A DNA stretch of 64,000 bases from Biscogniauxia marginata (GCA_022695795.1 MU404205.1:1-64000), one strand, 5' to 3'; counted from the first letter of the stretch, positions 10,951 to 24,500 are shown. Program-made: numbers and translations. The notes: a model not told the origin generated them from the sequence alone.

Positions 10951-13900
10951 ATGCCCTCCAACCTACCATCGAGTTTCGCCTCAGCCGCTGCTGGACAGAA
11001 CCCAAATCGCGATACAAGGCCTGGTGCGAGAAGTGATGGTCGCGGCAACACCAGTGGAGAGTGGTACGTGAAGCATAATCCCCCTGAACCCTTTTTTCTT
11101 CTTCATCTCTCTCTCTGCATCATTCGCGTATTATCCGTTCGGTCTCTCCCTTATCTTGCTCCTAAATGATTGGTGTACATACACATTATATATGCATATT
11201 TCTTCCGAATTCCTGTTCTCCATCACCGCCCTTCAGGCTCCAACCAACCTCCATTGGCATCGATCATGCAATGCCAACCTTTTGAGCTCCATTCTATTAG
11301 GTACCCACAAAGCTAACCGTCCGATGATACTTCCATAGGTCTCGGCCTGGACGGTCTACTAACGGTACCCTCACTTTCCGTCGGACATCTACCACACCTT
11401 CCAGCCAGTCCCTCAACCAAATGCAATCCCCCGAATCTGCACAGCCGGCCTCTACTGACCCGGCCGTCATCTCTGCCATGCCTGTTGGCTCCACTGCTGT
11501 CGACAGCTTAGCCCCTCCGAGATATTCTAGGGATGAGATACTGTCCATCTTCAACATTTCGCAGGACACCCATTCTCACCAACACGACGTCTCTAGCTTG
11601 TTCGTAGCCGGCTGGAATCCGGGGCAGGCCAACGGCGCTACATCTCGCGGGTGGGGTAAGCCTGGCGACTCCCATGTGGTTCCTCAAGATCCAGATATCT
11701 GTTGGGACACATCCGGGGCTACCAAAGCTGTTGGTTTACAAGAGATGTCTGCCGAGGAGAAAGAGGTGGGTTGAGCCCCTTAAAAGCTTTTCGTTCTGTC
11801 GATCTCTCTAGACATGCAAACTGACTTTTGTCCAGTTGTTCACATCTGATGTTAACTCTACGATGAAGCCCCCGCCGCAAAACAAGGATGGAAACCATGT
11901 CGGAGGAGGCTTAAACGGTCGTAAAACCTCAGTTTCTCATGGGAGTTCCAACCATTTCGGACTAGCCTCACCTTCCGCCTCGCGTCCTGGTACACGACGA
12001 CGTGAGACTACAGACACAAACCCTTACTCTGGTGGCGGCGGGCTGACCTCCCCAACTGCTTCGATACGCCCCACCCGGGATGATCCCGATTATTGGTTTG
12101 GACGGAAGAATAATGATCTTAAGGATTCGACTTTCGAGGAGCCTGAAGAAGAACCCGGGGCGCGAGACGCCACTTCAAAATCGCTGGCTTACGGTCTGAT
12201 GCGAAACAATACGATTCCAAGCAGCTCGGCTTTTGGCGTATCTTCCCCTTGGCAGCCTTCGCCCGCGAATCCGATATCAGGAATGGGCAGCTTTGGCAAT
12301 TTTGCGCTTCCCGGCTCTGCTATTGGGGAGAAACGTCCCGGCAATCCGCGAGGCGAAAGTCGCCTCGCACAATTTCTGCCTAAGGACACTTCTGACAACT
12401 TAGCCAATAAATCCACCGACGCATCGTCCACCTGGCGCCCCCGTCCGCGTACGGATACCGATCCATTTGGTGATGACAGTCTCTCGGGCAGTGCTGTGCT
12501 AGGGGGTGCTCAGGATACTAGTCCTCCTATGGCACACTCCCTTCTTCATGACCGGTCGTTCGACACGCCAATGAAGGGTTCCGCTGGTGACTTTGGGATG
12601 TCTGGTCTCAACTTAGGTAGCCATCCAGACCCTGACAATACCCCACTGAGCCCGTCCGAGACGAATCCATATCGTAGCCCTACTGGAGACCGTGGCGAGC
12701 ACGATGAAGGCGGAGATAAGCCACATGGTCTGGGTGGTATAGGCGAGCAGACTTCGACTTTCGGCGCCGGGTTGCCGCGCTCCTTTGCTCACGCAGCTTT
12801 CGATGGTAGCGATCGCAGTCAGACTTCTAGTGTTGGCGCGAAAGCTTATCCACCTCTGGGTAATCTAACCGGCTGGCCATCTTCAAACACCCCGGACCGA
12901 GAGCGAGCCACCTTTTCGGGCTTTGGCGGCTCTCTATTTGGCCCGGTGGGTGACCTTCAGTCTCCTAGTCTAGGCAATCTCGGTGGCGTATTTGGACCTG
13001 CGACGACAACTAGTTTTGGGGGCACTGGATCATTTGGTCGAGCAAGCAAGCTTGGCTCGTTGTTCCCCCCAGCTATGCAAGCACAAATGCAATCTCACGA
13101 ACATGACAGCCTCAGCGACTCTATCCCCGATCTTCGCCAGGCCAACCCATTAGGTGCTATCGGACGGAACGCCCTAGGAGACCCTGCTCGAGAGACCGAA
13201 AGTCCTATGCGAGGTGGTAGAGGCGTTTTCGCTGATATGTTTGGCCAGGCTGATTCAAATAGAGGACCCGCGACTTCAGAGCCTTTACATGGTGGCATCC
13301 CTACAACTTCTCAAGGCCAGGCCTTTACACCCGGCAGCAATACGCCATCATATTCTAGCGGCCAGGCGCCCGAGGTCCCATCAGCCCAATCCCGCACTAT
13401 GGTCATGCCCGACCGCATGCGCTGGGTCTATCTAGATCCTCAAGGTCACCAGCAGGGCCCATTTACTGGGCTTGAGATGAATGATTGGTACAAAGCTAAT
13501 TTTTTCACAGCCGACCTGAGTGTTAAGAAACTAGAGGACCCCGACTTCGAACCGTTGGGCCAGTTGATTAGGAGGATAGGTAACTCCCGTGAACCCTTCC
13601 TGGTTCCCCAGATCGGCATTCCTCATGGACCCCCTTCACAAAGCGGCCCATTCTCCCCTAATGCCAACGGTGTCATTCAGCCCCCGCTGGTCGGCGCGTT
13701 CCCTAGCTTTGGACGCACCTTGACCGCCGAGGAGCAGAACAACCTAGAAAGACGCAAACAGGAGGAACAATACCTCATGGCCCGCCAGAGGGAGTTCCTT
13801 TCTAATCAGAATATTGCTCGGGCACATATGACAGGTATGCCGGGTTTGAACCATCATTCGAGCGCACATAGCCTACACAGTCAGCCAAGCTTCGGAAGCG

Positions 13901-15800
13901 TGACGTCCCCGATGTCAATGCCTCCACAACCCCCAATCGGGGCTATCGGCACTGGGGGTTCTTTTTTTGAACCGCCAGCCAACCATCAACCCGCTACACA
14001 TGGTAGTTCCGGACCAAGTCTCGAAATGTTTAGAGAGGACGACCTCGCACGTTTGAGCGGACCGGAACGCCAGATGTTGGCTGGCCTTCACAGCACGGGG
14101 GCGATAAGCGGGAATTTACCTCCACAACCCATAGGCGTGCCATCCTCCGATTCGGGAGTTCGCAGCCAATTGCCGGGGACGGGCGAGCTGACTGAGGATG
14201 CAGAAGGCTTTCGAGGTCGCCTTCAAGAGTTTGAGCAGCTACGGGCGCGGCATGATGCTGAGTTGACAGAGCAGCAGGAATCGGGCATCCATCAACAGCA
14301 GACTGAAGAAGTGCCGGCCAGTCCAAGCCCAGCTGCTCAGCTCCCCGATCAGTACGTCACTGAGGAATCGGACGAGATGAAAAGTAGCCACCGTCACCCA
14401 GAAAAAGATGACTCGGCTGGATCAAACAAGCCATTCAAAGAGTACCAGCAGGCACAGGCGCAAGCTGCAGCGGCAAAGCTTAGCGGACTTCCACTTCCGT
14501 TCCCACCACCCCAGTCTTCGACACCTCTACCTGCACCTGCTCCCCAGCGTGCAAAGTCCAACTTGCCAGATCAGTATGCAACAAGTTCTCGCTCTGGGAC
14601 GCCTGATATTAGTTCGGCTACCTCTACTCAGCCACCTCCGCTTGCTCCGTGGGCTAAGGATGGCGGGCTTGAGTCTCACAAGGGGCCGAGTTTGAGAGAG
14701 ATCCAGCAGGCTGAAGCCATGAAGGCGGCCAAGGCAGAGGAGGCTGCAGCAATTGCTCGGCGTGCGATGCTCGAGCAGGAGGCTGCCCGAGAACGTGAGA
14801 GAGCGGCGGCGGCGGCTCCTGGCCTGCCCACCACCAGCACGTGGGGAACTGCGTCGCCGGTCAGTTCAGGACCAAGCAGTGGCCCCTGGGCGAAGCCTAC
14901 AACCAGTAAAGGAACGACGACTGGCCTAGCGGCAGCAACACAATCTGCTGATAAGAAGAAGACGCTTGCCGAAATCCAGCGTGAGGAAGAAGTACGCAAG
15001 CAAAAGGCTAGGGAGCTAGCTGTTCAGACTAGTACACCGTCCGGCACTGGCAAGCGCTATGCCGACCTGGCTAGCAAGCCCAATGCGACACCCTTGCCTG
15101 GCCAAGCAACAGGTTCTAGTTCTGCTAGTGCTACTAATGCTGTTCATGCTACACCTAACGCGTTGGGATGGGCTACAGTGGGAGCGGGCGGGAAGGTCAA
15201 AGTACCAACCGGGCCTGCCTCACAGACTCGATCTGTTAGCGGCGGCAACGTCAAGCCGGTTTCTACTACGCCTACGGCTCCGTCTCCACGCCCGATGATT
15301 AAAACCACGAATGCGACTATAGGAGCTGGACGCACAGAGGCCATGGAAGAGTTCAACAAGTGGCTCAACAGTCAGTTGACGCGTGGAATTACGGGGGTTA
15401 CGGACAGTAAGTTCCCCCCCCCCTTTTCCCCTTGTAATCAGGTGGGCCTAGTATTACGAATACGAACGACTAATGCTACGTAGTTGATACCTTCGCCAAC
15501 ACTCTTCTTGGATTCCCTCTGATCCCCGAAATCATTTCTGACGCTATCTACGCCAACTCGAAGACAATGGATGGGCGCCACTTTGCGCAGGAATTTATCC
15601 GTCGCAAAAAACTAGCCGACAAGGGCGTGGTGGAAAAGCAACCGATCAACAGTCCCTTGGCGGACACGCAGTCGAACCCAGCTGGCGGGTGGAATGAGGT
15701 AGCCAAGAAGAATAATCACAAAGAAGCGGCGAATGATGCCAACTCGATCCAGGCTGCCGGCTTCAAAGTAGTGCCTAGTCGCAAGAAGGGTAAGAAATGA
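10951..15800 (+). CDS. GYF-domain protein (SMY2/GIGYF type)
   Basis: Four exons by eye: 10951-11063, 11339-11765, 11836-15406 and 15484-15800, giving 1475 residues. Frames stay continuous across GTACGT, GTGGGT and GTAAGT donors. The GYF domain lies at about residues 705-765: RWVYLDPQG, then QGPF, M..WY and FFTADL, the canonical signature that binds proline-rich PPG-phi ligands. Upstream is a long Gly/Ser/Pro-rich disordered region with FGG-like stretches. Downstream is a Q/A/E-rich coiled-coil region (~970-1060), and the C-terminus ends in a basic lysine tail. N-terminal blocks such as GTLTFRRTSTTP, RYSRDEILSIF and WDTSG match the conserved architecture of fungal SMY2-like proteins. Family members act in the cytoplasm in mRNA decay/translation repression and COPII-related traffic; the specific role here is inferred from family only. 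Confidence 0.9.
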
Positions 15801-16587
15801 AGGACCAATTGACTACTAAACTGGTACCAGCAGTTGAGTATCCCATCCTAATCAAATGGCTGCATACGACAAGACTTGGTATTCTGGCTGCATCTTGCTT
15901 GAGGGTGGGGTTTTGTCTGTGGTAACAGGAATAGTGATTTACCAAACATGTACTATACAGCGGACGATCGAGGTAGTGCCGGTATATTCGTGCGCGTATA
16001 CATACATGTAGTATAGGAATCATCATGAACCTGCTGCCTCTTGTGGAGATGTGCTGAAGTCGATATCGATGTTACAATCTGCCTTTGGGTAAGTGCATGC
16101 GTGAAAAGAGGTAGGTACTTGAAGTTGGTTATAATAAGTACCTACCTACCTACATGTAGTCTTTGGTTCCATCGTGTATGTACCTAAGGTACTAGGTTAG
16201 GTACTAGGTTAGGTACATACCTAAGGCATTGGAAGGTGTGATAAATAAGTGCGGTGCACGGTCCATGCCCTTACCAAGGTGCCTGCTAGAGGTACTACCT
16301 AAGGTACCTAGGTAGGTATGCAAGTTGCCCCCTCCCCCGTTATCACTGGTAGAGATTATTCAACTTTTTTTTTTCTCGCCCGCTCGAATCGATGGGTCCT
16401 GAACTTACATCATTCAGAACTGGATCCTATTATACCAGAGATAATCCGAGCAAGCATATTCTAGTAGCATTCATTCTGGTATTTTCTTATTCTTTTGAGG
16501 TGCTCGACAAAACTGGAATCTGCTCGTTTACGTCTGGGGTCTCTAAGTGGTAGTTACGCATCTACTCACAATCAAGTCTATTAAAGA
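15801..16587. other. Intergenic with dense TAGGTA/TACCTA motifs
   Basis: Between two convergently unrelated + strand genes. The stretch 16110-16325 is crowded with TAGGTA/TACCTA motifs, including palindromic TACCTAGGTA near 16310 and a tandem ACTAGGTTAGGT at ~16190-16215. No gene is supported. Confidence 0.5.
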
Positions 16588-19500
16588 ATGGAGAGCGAGG
16601 AGTTGGGCCCGATAGCGGCATCGTCTCCCGACCGCTTCTCCGTTGATGAGTTGCTTGCGATCGAACAGTCTGTCGGAGAGGGCCCTTTTCTCCAAGTATT
16701 TGAAAATGAGGCTGCAAGATCTCTGGTAGACCAACTTGTGCAAGACGTGGTAGCACAGGAAAACGACCTGGAGAAGACAACCTGGGACACGCGTTCCATA
16801 GTATCTCACCAAGGCCACCTCAGAGCATATGCCATTCGTCTGGGACTCGCCTCTCTAGCTGGCTTCTTGCAAGCAAACGTCACCGGTCCGGTCCTGGAAA
16901 TGCCAGAAATAGCAGAGGCGGGTTTCCTATCTGCATTCCAACGAACACGCCTCTCGCACCCGCCAAGTAACGGGAAACCGAGTAGAAAAAACCCAATAGA
17001 AGCATTCAGGACAATTGCCCAGAGGTCACTAGATATAGATGGCGTATCTGCGTATTCATACATACCCTACGTTGAGCTCTTCTGCTTAGCGCGATTCATC
17101 TTCACTTCTGGGGCCATACTGCCCACTGAGCTGTCTGATCCACTGGCCTTGCATCTTTCATGGACTCGCTTGAGAATCCATCTTTGGCATTATAAGCTTC
17201 TAACCCAGCCCTCTCTGGGCTCTGGGTCCCTGTTTACCAAGAGTGGCCGCTGGACCGATGTTGCTACACTCCAGGAACTCATTGAGAAAAGTCTCCTCGA
17301 TGCTGAAGCTTCTGTGTTAAAACTGTCTAAGACTGGGGAGGTGACCGGGCAGTCGTTGTGGCCTCGAGAACTACGCGTTCAGTTTCGCTTGGAAGAAGCG
17401 AACTGCCATATCTTACTTGGAAACGATGTAAAGGCAAGACAGGCCTTGCAGGCTGCCACAGATATCAATGGTTTCAGTTATACTCTCTCTGGAGCCCTGG
17501 GGAAAAGGACTAGATATCAAGAAAATTCTATCAGCCAACTTGTTGTCCTTGCGAAGAGCTTGCGACTAACCCCAGGGGGAAATGGCGACCAGGACACCTC
17601 GAAACCGACACCAACTGCCCTCCCTTTGAACGACGATACCCTACTAGAAAACATCAAATTCAGCAATGATGAAGTGGTTAACTCTACCTCCCCCCTTCCA
17701 GGCCACTTACAAGACGTCAAGCCAGATGATCAGCCAGAACTACTCCCAGAAGACCAGATCATCCTCCTTACAGAAGCCACACTTCGGGATACCTTCTCAC
17801 CTTCCGATTCGCTAACCTTGGAAGAGATCCTCCCATTTGCCATCCGTGTCATTGAGGATAAAGCGGTGAACTGGCAAGTTTACACCCAAGCACTTTTAGT
17901 TCGGTCACGAGTTGAATTAAACCGGAGCCGGACGGTTGAGCGAGCTGTCTTACAGATGCAGGCTGTTGTAGATCAGGTTCTTGTTGACACACAGGAGTCA
18001 GAGTATCCAGTCAAGAAACCAGACCAGCAGACAACCTCTGAGACCCCTGACATTGAAGTGACCTCCGATGGTGGAGTAAACCGTACAAGTGATCCTAACA
18101 AGCCGACATCCTTTTTACCCGCTCCCCACCCATCTGAATCAGCCTCTCCCAAGGACCGGTTGCGTTACGTGAACGCTTTGGCGTCGCCGCCACGCTGGCA
18201 CCTCGAGTCCGAACTTGCTTATGCCTGGGCCTCGGTTGGGTCTCTTGTGTCAGCTCTTGAGATCTTCAAAAGACTACGTCTCTGGCCGGAGGTTGCACTC
18301 TGCCTAGCAAGTACAGCTGTCTCTGATGGCCAGGGTGGTCGCGGTGCCGGGGGGGAGGAGAAAGCTCGGGCTATTGTGAGATGGAGGCTGTTCCATCGCA
18401 CATTGGACTCCGCTAGCACTACGGACGACGATGATCTAGACAGGGCCGGTTTCGACCTTAGTTCACTTAAGGCTTCTGACTTCTATGGCCCGGAACGTTT
18501 GCCACCACCGCCAAACGCACCTCGGCTATTCTGTATTCTAGGCGACATAGAGAATGACCCTCAACATTACAGGCGTGCATGGGAGATATCCAATTGCCGT
18601 TTTGCACGAGCGCAGAGGTCATTAGGTGAACTTCACCTTCGGAAAGGGGAATGGCACGAAGCACGAGAGGCATATATTTTAGCCGTCAGAGTGAACAGGT
18701 TGAGCCCTGAGCTATGGAATAGACTAGGGGATATTGAGCTTCGCCTCGGGCTTTTTGCCGATGCGGCCGAGTCATTCCAGAGGGCCATATCAACGGCGAA
18801 CGACACTTCGGGAGGAGAGGATGCTAGAACATGGAGTAATCTTGGATCTGCGCTTCTCAGCTGGTACAGGGAAATGTTGCAAGAAGGCAAAGTCCAGCAA
18901 GAGAGAATAAAGAATGGCCACGACGCTGACGACGTATTGGATGATATGGTCAGCACCAAGAGAGCTGCAGGTCTAGGAAAGACGGCCTCCGAGCTGGTGC
19001 GCGATTCCTTAATTGCTTACAAACGAGGTGCCACCGTTGCGGACTCGAATTGGAAGATATGGGACAACGTTATCACGCTGGCCGCGAGTCTATCACCTGA
19101 ACCTGATTTTGATGGCGTGATACTAGGTCTCAGAAATATTATCCGCATACGTAAGACTGAAGAAGCGCTTGACCTTGATATCCTGACCCTCCTGGTCCGC
19201 GAGGCTACTAAGGATACTATTCCTGTTGGCGAAGATAGTCAAGAGATTTATGAACCTCAGAGAGGCACAATTGCGAGCAAAGTCGTTACGCTCTTAGAGA
19301 ACGACATTGTACCTGTAATTACGTCAAACTCGGAATGCTGGGCTCTTATCTCCCGCGTCCGCGCATGGAAGCACGATTGGGCCGGCGCGCTCGACGCGGC
19401 CGAGAAAGGCTGGAGGGCAGCATTTGGTGGCGGTGGTATGGGAAACACCCTGTCGGCTTCCTCCGATGCTCAAAGCCAGAAAGGTAACTGGTTGACAGAT

Positions 19501-19707
19501 ACTGAGGCGTGGGATTCGGTTGTTCAGCGAACCTCAGAGCTGGTTGCAGCGTACGAGAACTACGGATCGCGCCTGGAGACTATCGGTGCCAAGTGGAAGG
19601 GTAAAGCGAGAAGCGCCATCCGGAGCGTCTTGGGCAAGGCAAAAGAGTCCTGGGAAGGCGACGAGAGATGGAGGACCTTGCACAGCATGATGGAAGATTT
19701 GAGATGA
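16588..19707 (+). CDS. TPR protein, TTC27/Emw1 family
   Basis: Single-exon gene, 1039 residues, with in-frame ATG at 16588 and stop at 19707. The central block at about residues 655-760 is the conserved core of the TTC27/Emw1 family: ISNCRFARAQRSLGELHLRK, then EAREAYILAVRVN, ELWNRLGDIELRLG and ADAAESFQRAI, i.e. tandem tetratricopeptide repeats. The region ~470-520 is low-complexity and acidic. Fission yeast Emw1 and human TTC27 are essential TPR proteins linked to cell-wall integrity/glucan and complex assembly; that role is transferred from the family. The length matches fungal homologues, and no frameshift or odd residue is visible. Confidence 0.85.
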   Translation: MESEELGPIAASSPDRFSVDELLAIEQSVGEGPFLQVFENEAARSLVDQLVQDVVAQENDLEKTTWDTRSIVSHQGHLRAYAIRLGLASLAGFLQANVTGPVLEMPEIAEAGFLSAFQRTRLSHPPSNGKPSRKNPIEAFRTIAQRSLDIDGVSAYSYIPYVELFCLARFIFTSGAILPTELSDPLALHLSWTRLRIHLWHYKLLTQPSLGSGSLFTKSGRWTDVATLQELIEKSLLDAEASVLKLSKTGEVTGQSLWPRELRVQFRLEEANCHILLGNDVKARQALQAATDINGFSYTLSGALGKRTRYQENSISQLVVLAKSLRLTPGGNGDQDTSKPTPTALPLNDDTLLENIKFSNDEVVNSTSPLPGHLQDVKPDDQPELLPEDQIILLTEATLRDTFSPSDSLTLEEILPFAIRVIEDKAVNWQVYTQALLVRSRVELNRSRTVERAVLQMQAVVDQVLVDTQESEYPVKKPDQQTTSETPDIEVTSDGGVNRTSDPNKPTSFLPAPHPSESASPKDRLRYVNALASPPRWHLESELAYAWASVGSLVSALEIFKRLRLWPEVALCLASTAVSDGQGGRGAGGEEKARAIVRWRLFHRTLDSASTTDDDDLDRAGFDLSSLKASDFYGPERLPPPPNAPRLFCILGDIENDPQHYRRAWEISNCRFARAQRSLGELHLRKGEWHEAREAYILAVRVNRLSPELWNRLGDIELRLGLFADAAESFQRAISTANDTSGGEDARTWSNLGSALLSWYREMLQEGKVQQERIKNGHDADDVLDDMVSTKRAAGLGKTASELVRDSLIAYKRGATVADSNWKIWDNVITLAASLSPEPDFDGVILGLRNIIRIRKTEEALDLDILTLLVREATKDTIPVGEDSQEIYEPQRGTIASKVVTLLENDIVPVITSNSECWALISRVRAWKHDWAGALDAAEKGWRAAFGGGGMGNTLSASSDAQSQKGNWLTDTEAWDSVVQRTSELVAAYENYGSRLETIGAKWKGKARSAIRSVLGKAKESWEGDERWRTLHSMMEDLR

Positions 19708-20417
19708 TCGACACGTTCGCGTAACACATGGGGAAGCAGAGGTTATTAGCTATAGATAGGTAGACTAAAATAAATGAAGATCGCTCTTCGTATGCCAGTG
19801 CCATTCTTTGTCATTGTATTTTTCTACGATGCGAAATCGTTACCCTAGTCCTGAGATCAGGATTACACTAGATCAAATAGCACGATGGGATCTTACTGTC
19901 GCATTCGAATACGTAAGGGAAACTAGGCCAGTAAGTAATGATAAATGCTACGATATAATGAGAAAATTGAGTTCACCTATATACTACGCTACCTGTGTCA
20001 AAAGTACCATCCCCCATCCCCCTTTCCCCTTTCCCCTTTTCCCAAGGCGCCTCGTTCTTGATAGATTCAACACGACGCTATGATTGAAATATGGCCAAAG
20101 TCGAGACTTGCAAGATTTGAGTGATTTTCAAAACAAGGTTCTTACAAATGCTACCGAAGGCTGAAAAGATACTGAGCCTAGATACGTTATTAAGTCCCAA
20201 GCCCCAGGTACGGAGTGGTATTGCATATGTGACTAACTAGAAGATCAGAGATGGGCGCACCGGAAATCTTCGGGCATGCAATGCAAGCAGGGTCTAAGAC
20301 CTGACTAAACCGTCATGAGAAAGTGTTCATGTAAAACCGTAAAACAATGGGGTGTCCGAGGTCGGCGTAGTATCCGAATACAAACAAATCAGCCGGGGGG
20401 TGGCCGGTGATGTTATC

Positions 20418-20426
20418 TTATCTGAT
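20418..20426 (+). promoter_or_regulatory. Iron-responsive GATA site (SreA/Fep1 type), distal
   Basis: TTATCTGAT, the exact reverse complement of the fungal siderophore-repressor consensus ATCWGATAA. It is followed by CCG and preceded by another TTATC at 20413-20417. It lies about 1.09 kb upstream of the NRPS ATG. Known SreA/SRE/Fep1 factors repress siderophore genes under high iron; binding here is inferred. Confidence 0.55.
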
Positions 20427-21122
20427 CCGAATCTCCGCTTAGCCCATGTAGAACTTGCATGCTTGACCCTCCTTCACCCCTTATACCGGGTTTGCGCTAA
20501 CTGAGCCCACCTTGTGCACACTTTCCATCCAACCTGCTTTGAACTGCAGGAACTTGCTGCTCAGGTAAAAATTTTCATAGACTAACGCGTGGCCAAGGTG
20601 TAAAAGGAGCCACTGTTCGTTCACCAAGACCGCTCTCCACCTACTTACGTACTCGTAAGTCGTCTGCCGGTGTTATTCTCAAGCTGAGTCTCCATTGCGC
20701 TCGCAACATCCTCGACTAAACCTGCCCAGTTGGCAAAATACCGCATCGTGAGAAAACTTTCCAGGCCCTTACTCCAGCGGGCTTGCCATGTACGGCTCTA
20801 TCGGAGGATTCGAGGACGATGTTCAATACACTCGCGGCCTCTCGGCTTTTGTCCAGGAGGCCCAACATCTCGGAAAGATCAGCCGAAGAATAGTCACATG
20901 GCCGCCCTGATGGTGCCTTGCTTTTGCACCATCACATGTCTCCTAGCACAGCTGAAGAACACATGCACAAGTTACTAGCCCGGAGTAGGTAGTCGGTTAA
21001 ATTGCTGATCGTCGCGGTCTTGCAGAACGACTGGCCCAGAGAGCAATAGCAATCCCAGGCTTAGCCAATGTAACCCTACGTCCCTCCCTCTCGCCAACAC
21101 GAATTGTCTGGTCCGTTTAGAG

Positions 21123-21131
21123 TTATCTGAT
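21123..21131 (+). promoter_or_regulatory. Iron-responsive GATA site (SreA/Fep1 type), proximal
   Basis: A second TTATCTGAT, again followed by CCG, so the two sites share the 12-mer TTATCTGATCCG in the same orientation. It sits 379 bp upstream of the chosen NRPS start, a typical promoter distance. This supports iron regulation of the NRPS. Confidence 0.6.
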
Positions 21132-21509
21132 CCGCACGGGGTGGAGACTGACCTTGAATGGTGTGGTACCCCGTTACTATATACTAATAATATTCTAGTG
21201 CGGAACAGGAAGTCGTTTCGTGAGGCAGTCTCGGTCATGGTCTCGCGGCGAATGTGTAGTTTCGTTTTGCTTCTTCTAATACCAAGCCGCTGTCGGACAC
21301 GATGGGGTCACTTGAGCCCATTAACCGTCGCATGGCCTTTCCCATATGTTCTATTTGATTTTCTTCTCTAAATCTTATGACCCGTAAACCCTACGCTGTA
21401 TGGGACATCGAGCTAGGTCTTGGATTTAATAGTCGGGGGACGAATTATCTTGCTATTCGAATGCGTGGTAACCGGCCAACTCGGCACTAACTCCAGCAAT
21501 AAAGCAACG

Positions 21510-24500
21510 ATGCCCTCCTCTATGAGGGGATTGGCAATGTCTCCGAAGGATATTAGGAGCGGCTATGCCGACTCCGCTACTACCGATGAAGCTTTCTCTC
21601 CTAGTCACATATCTACTCCGCCGACAGACACTGAAGAGGACGGCCTATCTACAGAGCAGTTGGAGCAAATATGGGAATGGAACACTCCAGTACCTCCTAC
21701 ATTGAGCGTATGTATGCACGACGTGATTCGGGAACAGGCAAAGAAAGGACCGACACAGCCAGCAATCCATTCATGGGACGGCAACTTTACATATCACGAC
21801 ATCGATTCGCTTTCAGATTCATTCGCAACACATCTTGCGTCGCTAGGTGTCGGTTGCGGAACCATTATACCCCTATGTTTTGAGAAATCAAAATGGACTA
21901 GTATTGCTGTCCTGGCGGTGATGAAGGCCGGCGCGACGTTCGCGCTCATGGACCCAAGCCAACCTGAAGGTCGACTGCGAACTATTGTCGAGCAGACCTG
22001 TGCCTCCGTCATCGTCACGTCAAGATTGCAAGAAGATCTCGGCAGTCGGATCGCCCCGAACGGAATGCGGATAACACTATCAAATGACAACCTTGATGCC
22101 CTCAAACCCGGTACGGAATTACCGCCCGTATCGCCAGAAATGGACCTGTACATCCAGTTCACCTCGGGAAGCACCGGCAAACCGAAAGGCGTGGTCATCA
22201 CGCACGCAAACTACTCGAGCGGAGCGGTACCGCGCGCCAAAGCGGTAGGCTACCAGGCGCACTCACGCGTGCTCGACTTCGCCTCGTACGCCTTTGATGT
22301 CTGCATCGACTGCATGCTCTGCACGCTCTCCACCGGTGGCTGCCTCTGCATCCCTTCCGATTCTGACCGCATCAACGACCTTAGCGGGGCGATTCGCAAG
22401 ATGCATGTTAACATGGCTCACATGACGCCGTCTGTCGCCCGTGTGTTAGATGCGGACATCATACCTTCACTCGAGGTCCTAGGTCTGGGAGGCGAGGCGA
22501 TATCTGCCGGTGACGCCGCCGCTTGGAGTCGGAATACAAAAGTCGTGAACGCGTATGGGCCGTCCGAGTGCACGGTTGGCTGTGCTGTTAACAGTGACGT
22601 CGGCGCAGAAAGCAAGAAGCCACATGTGAGTATTGGTAGGGGCGTAGGAGGAACGACGTGGATCGTGGACGCTTCTGACCATGACCGCCTTGTGCCAATC
22701 GGTGCGGTTGGAGAGCTATTAGTCGAAGGCCCTATAGTCGGACCCGGTTACCTAAACGATCCGGAAAAAACGGCGGCGGCATTTATCAGTGCTCCTAAAT
22801 GGCTTCTTTCCGGGAGCCCACGACACAAAGGTCGGAGTGGACGACTATACAAGACTGGTGATCATGTCAAATATGATCATACCGACGGTACGATCGTGTT
22901 CGTCGGACGCGGCGACCAGCAAGTGAAGCTTCGGGGTCAACGAATCGAGCTCGCTGAAATCGAGTACAACATGCGCGACAAGCTACCACCTGGAACACGC
23001 GTGGCGGTGGAAGTCATCAAACCCGGAGGGCCTACTGCCGAACCAACTTTAGTTGCATTTGTTGCGGACAAAGCCGGCCTGGCACCGGACAAGGAGGGCC
23101 TCCTAGGTTCTTCACATTCTCCGCCGGTCCAAGATGCTCTCGCCGACATGAACAGGCTAATCTCCGAGCAACTCCCGACATACATGATCCCAGCGGCATA
23201 TATCCCACTTCAGTTGATGCCGTTACTTGTCTCGGCGAAAACGGATCGTAAACGCTTACGAGAGTTAGGGTTGTCTTTGAGCAGGAAAGATATTGCCAGT
23301 TTCGCTGCCATGACGGTCCGAAAAAGAACACCATCAACGCCTATGGAGCAAAAGATGGCACAGCTCTGGGGCCAAATACTGGGTCCCGACGTGGAGATAG
23401 GAGCGAACGATAATTTCTTCAACTCGGGAGGTGATTCGCTTCGTTCCATGAGACTGGTAGCCCTGGCCCGAACTGAAGGGATCGTGCTCACGGTTGCCGA
23501 CATCTTCAGCAACCCGGTGCTCTCGAACATGGCAGTGCTTGCCAGGCCTGGATCCAGCCAAGAAAACCTTGAGATACCCCCTTTCTCTCTCATCAGCAAA
23601 CAGTGGTCTGAGTACTCTGCTCGCGCCGAGTGTGCCGCCCTTTGTGATATCGATCCCTCGCTAATTGAGGATGTCTATCCCTGTACACCTCTACAAGAAG
23701 GCCTCATGGCCCTGTCTGCTAAGGTTAGCGAAGCTTATGTTGCCCAGCGTGTAGTGGAGCTTGCCGATGAGACAATAGCACACAATCTTCTAAAGGCCTT
23801 CGAAACCGCAGCTGCGGACTCTTCTATTCTTCGCACCACGATCGTCCAGGTACCTGGGCATGGACTAATGCAAGTCGTGGTCAGGGATAGCTTTGAGCAG
23901 AGCTGGCTGTCGGAACAGAGTCTGAATGACTACTTGGTGGAAGATAGGAACACACCAGTCACGCTTGGGAAGCCATTGGTTCGATACGGCGTTGTATGCA
24001 ACAAGAAGACCACCGGAAAGACACATTTCGTCTTGACGATGCACCATGCCCTCTATGATGGATGGTGTATGCCCCTGATCGTTGGCCGGGTCAACCGGGC
24101 GTACAATGGACTCACAACAAAACGACCAGCGGAATTCAAACACTTCATTTCTTATCTCGGTAACATGGACCGGCAAGAATCCGAAAACTACTGGAGAGAG
24201 CGTCTAAGCGGCGCAATCGGGGAGCAGTTCCCCTCCCTGCCGTGGACAGGCTATCAACAGCAAGCAGACTCGCTTCTCGAACACTATGTCCACACTGGAA
24301 AGCCAACGGCTGGGATGACGATGGCAACTATCATCCGCGGAGCCTGGGCCCTGTTAGTTTCTACATATTCTGCGTCTAACGACGTCGTCTTCGGCGAAAC
24401 GCTTACCGGGCGCAACGCCCCGATCCCGGGAGTCGAAGACATTGAGGGTCCAATGATCGCCACAATCCCCGTACGCGTGGCCATAGACCCATACGCCACT

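Larger units (their letters stand above)
19708..21509. other. Long intergenic region upstream of the NRPS
   Basis: About 1.8 kb without a supportable gene. Open frames at 19808-20083 and 20730-20978 show no recognisable domain. It contains two iron-GATA-type sites (listed separately) and a C/T-rich tract at about 20008-20045. In-frame sequence upstream of the NRPS start (21420-21509) reads open but lacks an ATG and conserved residues. Confidence 0.5.

Noticed and set aside
20730..21371. Small plus-strand frames upstream of the NRPS
   Set aside because: No conserved motif and they overlap a presumed promoter region.
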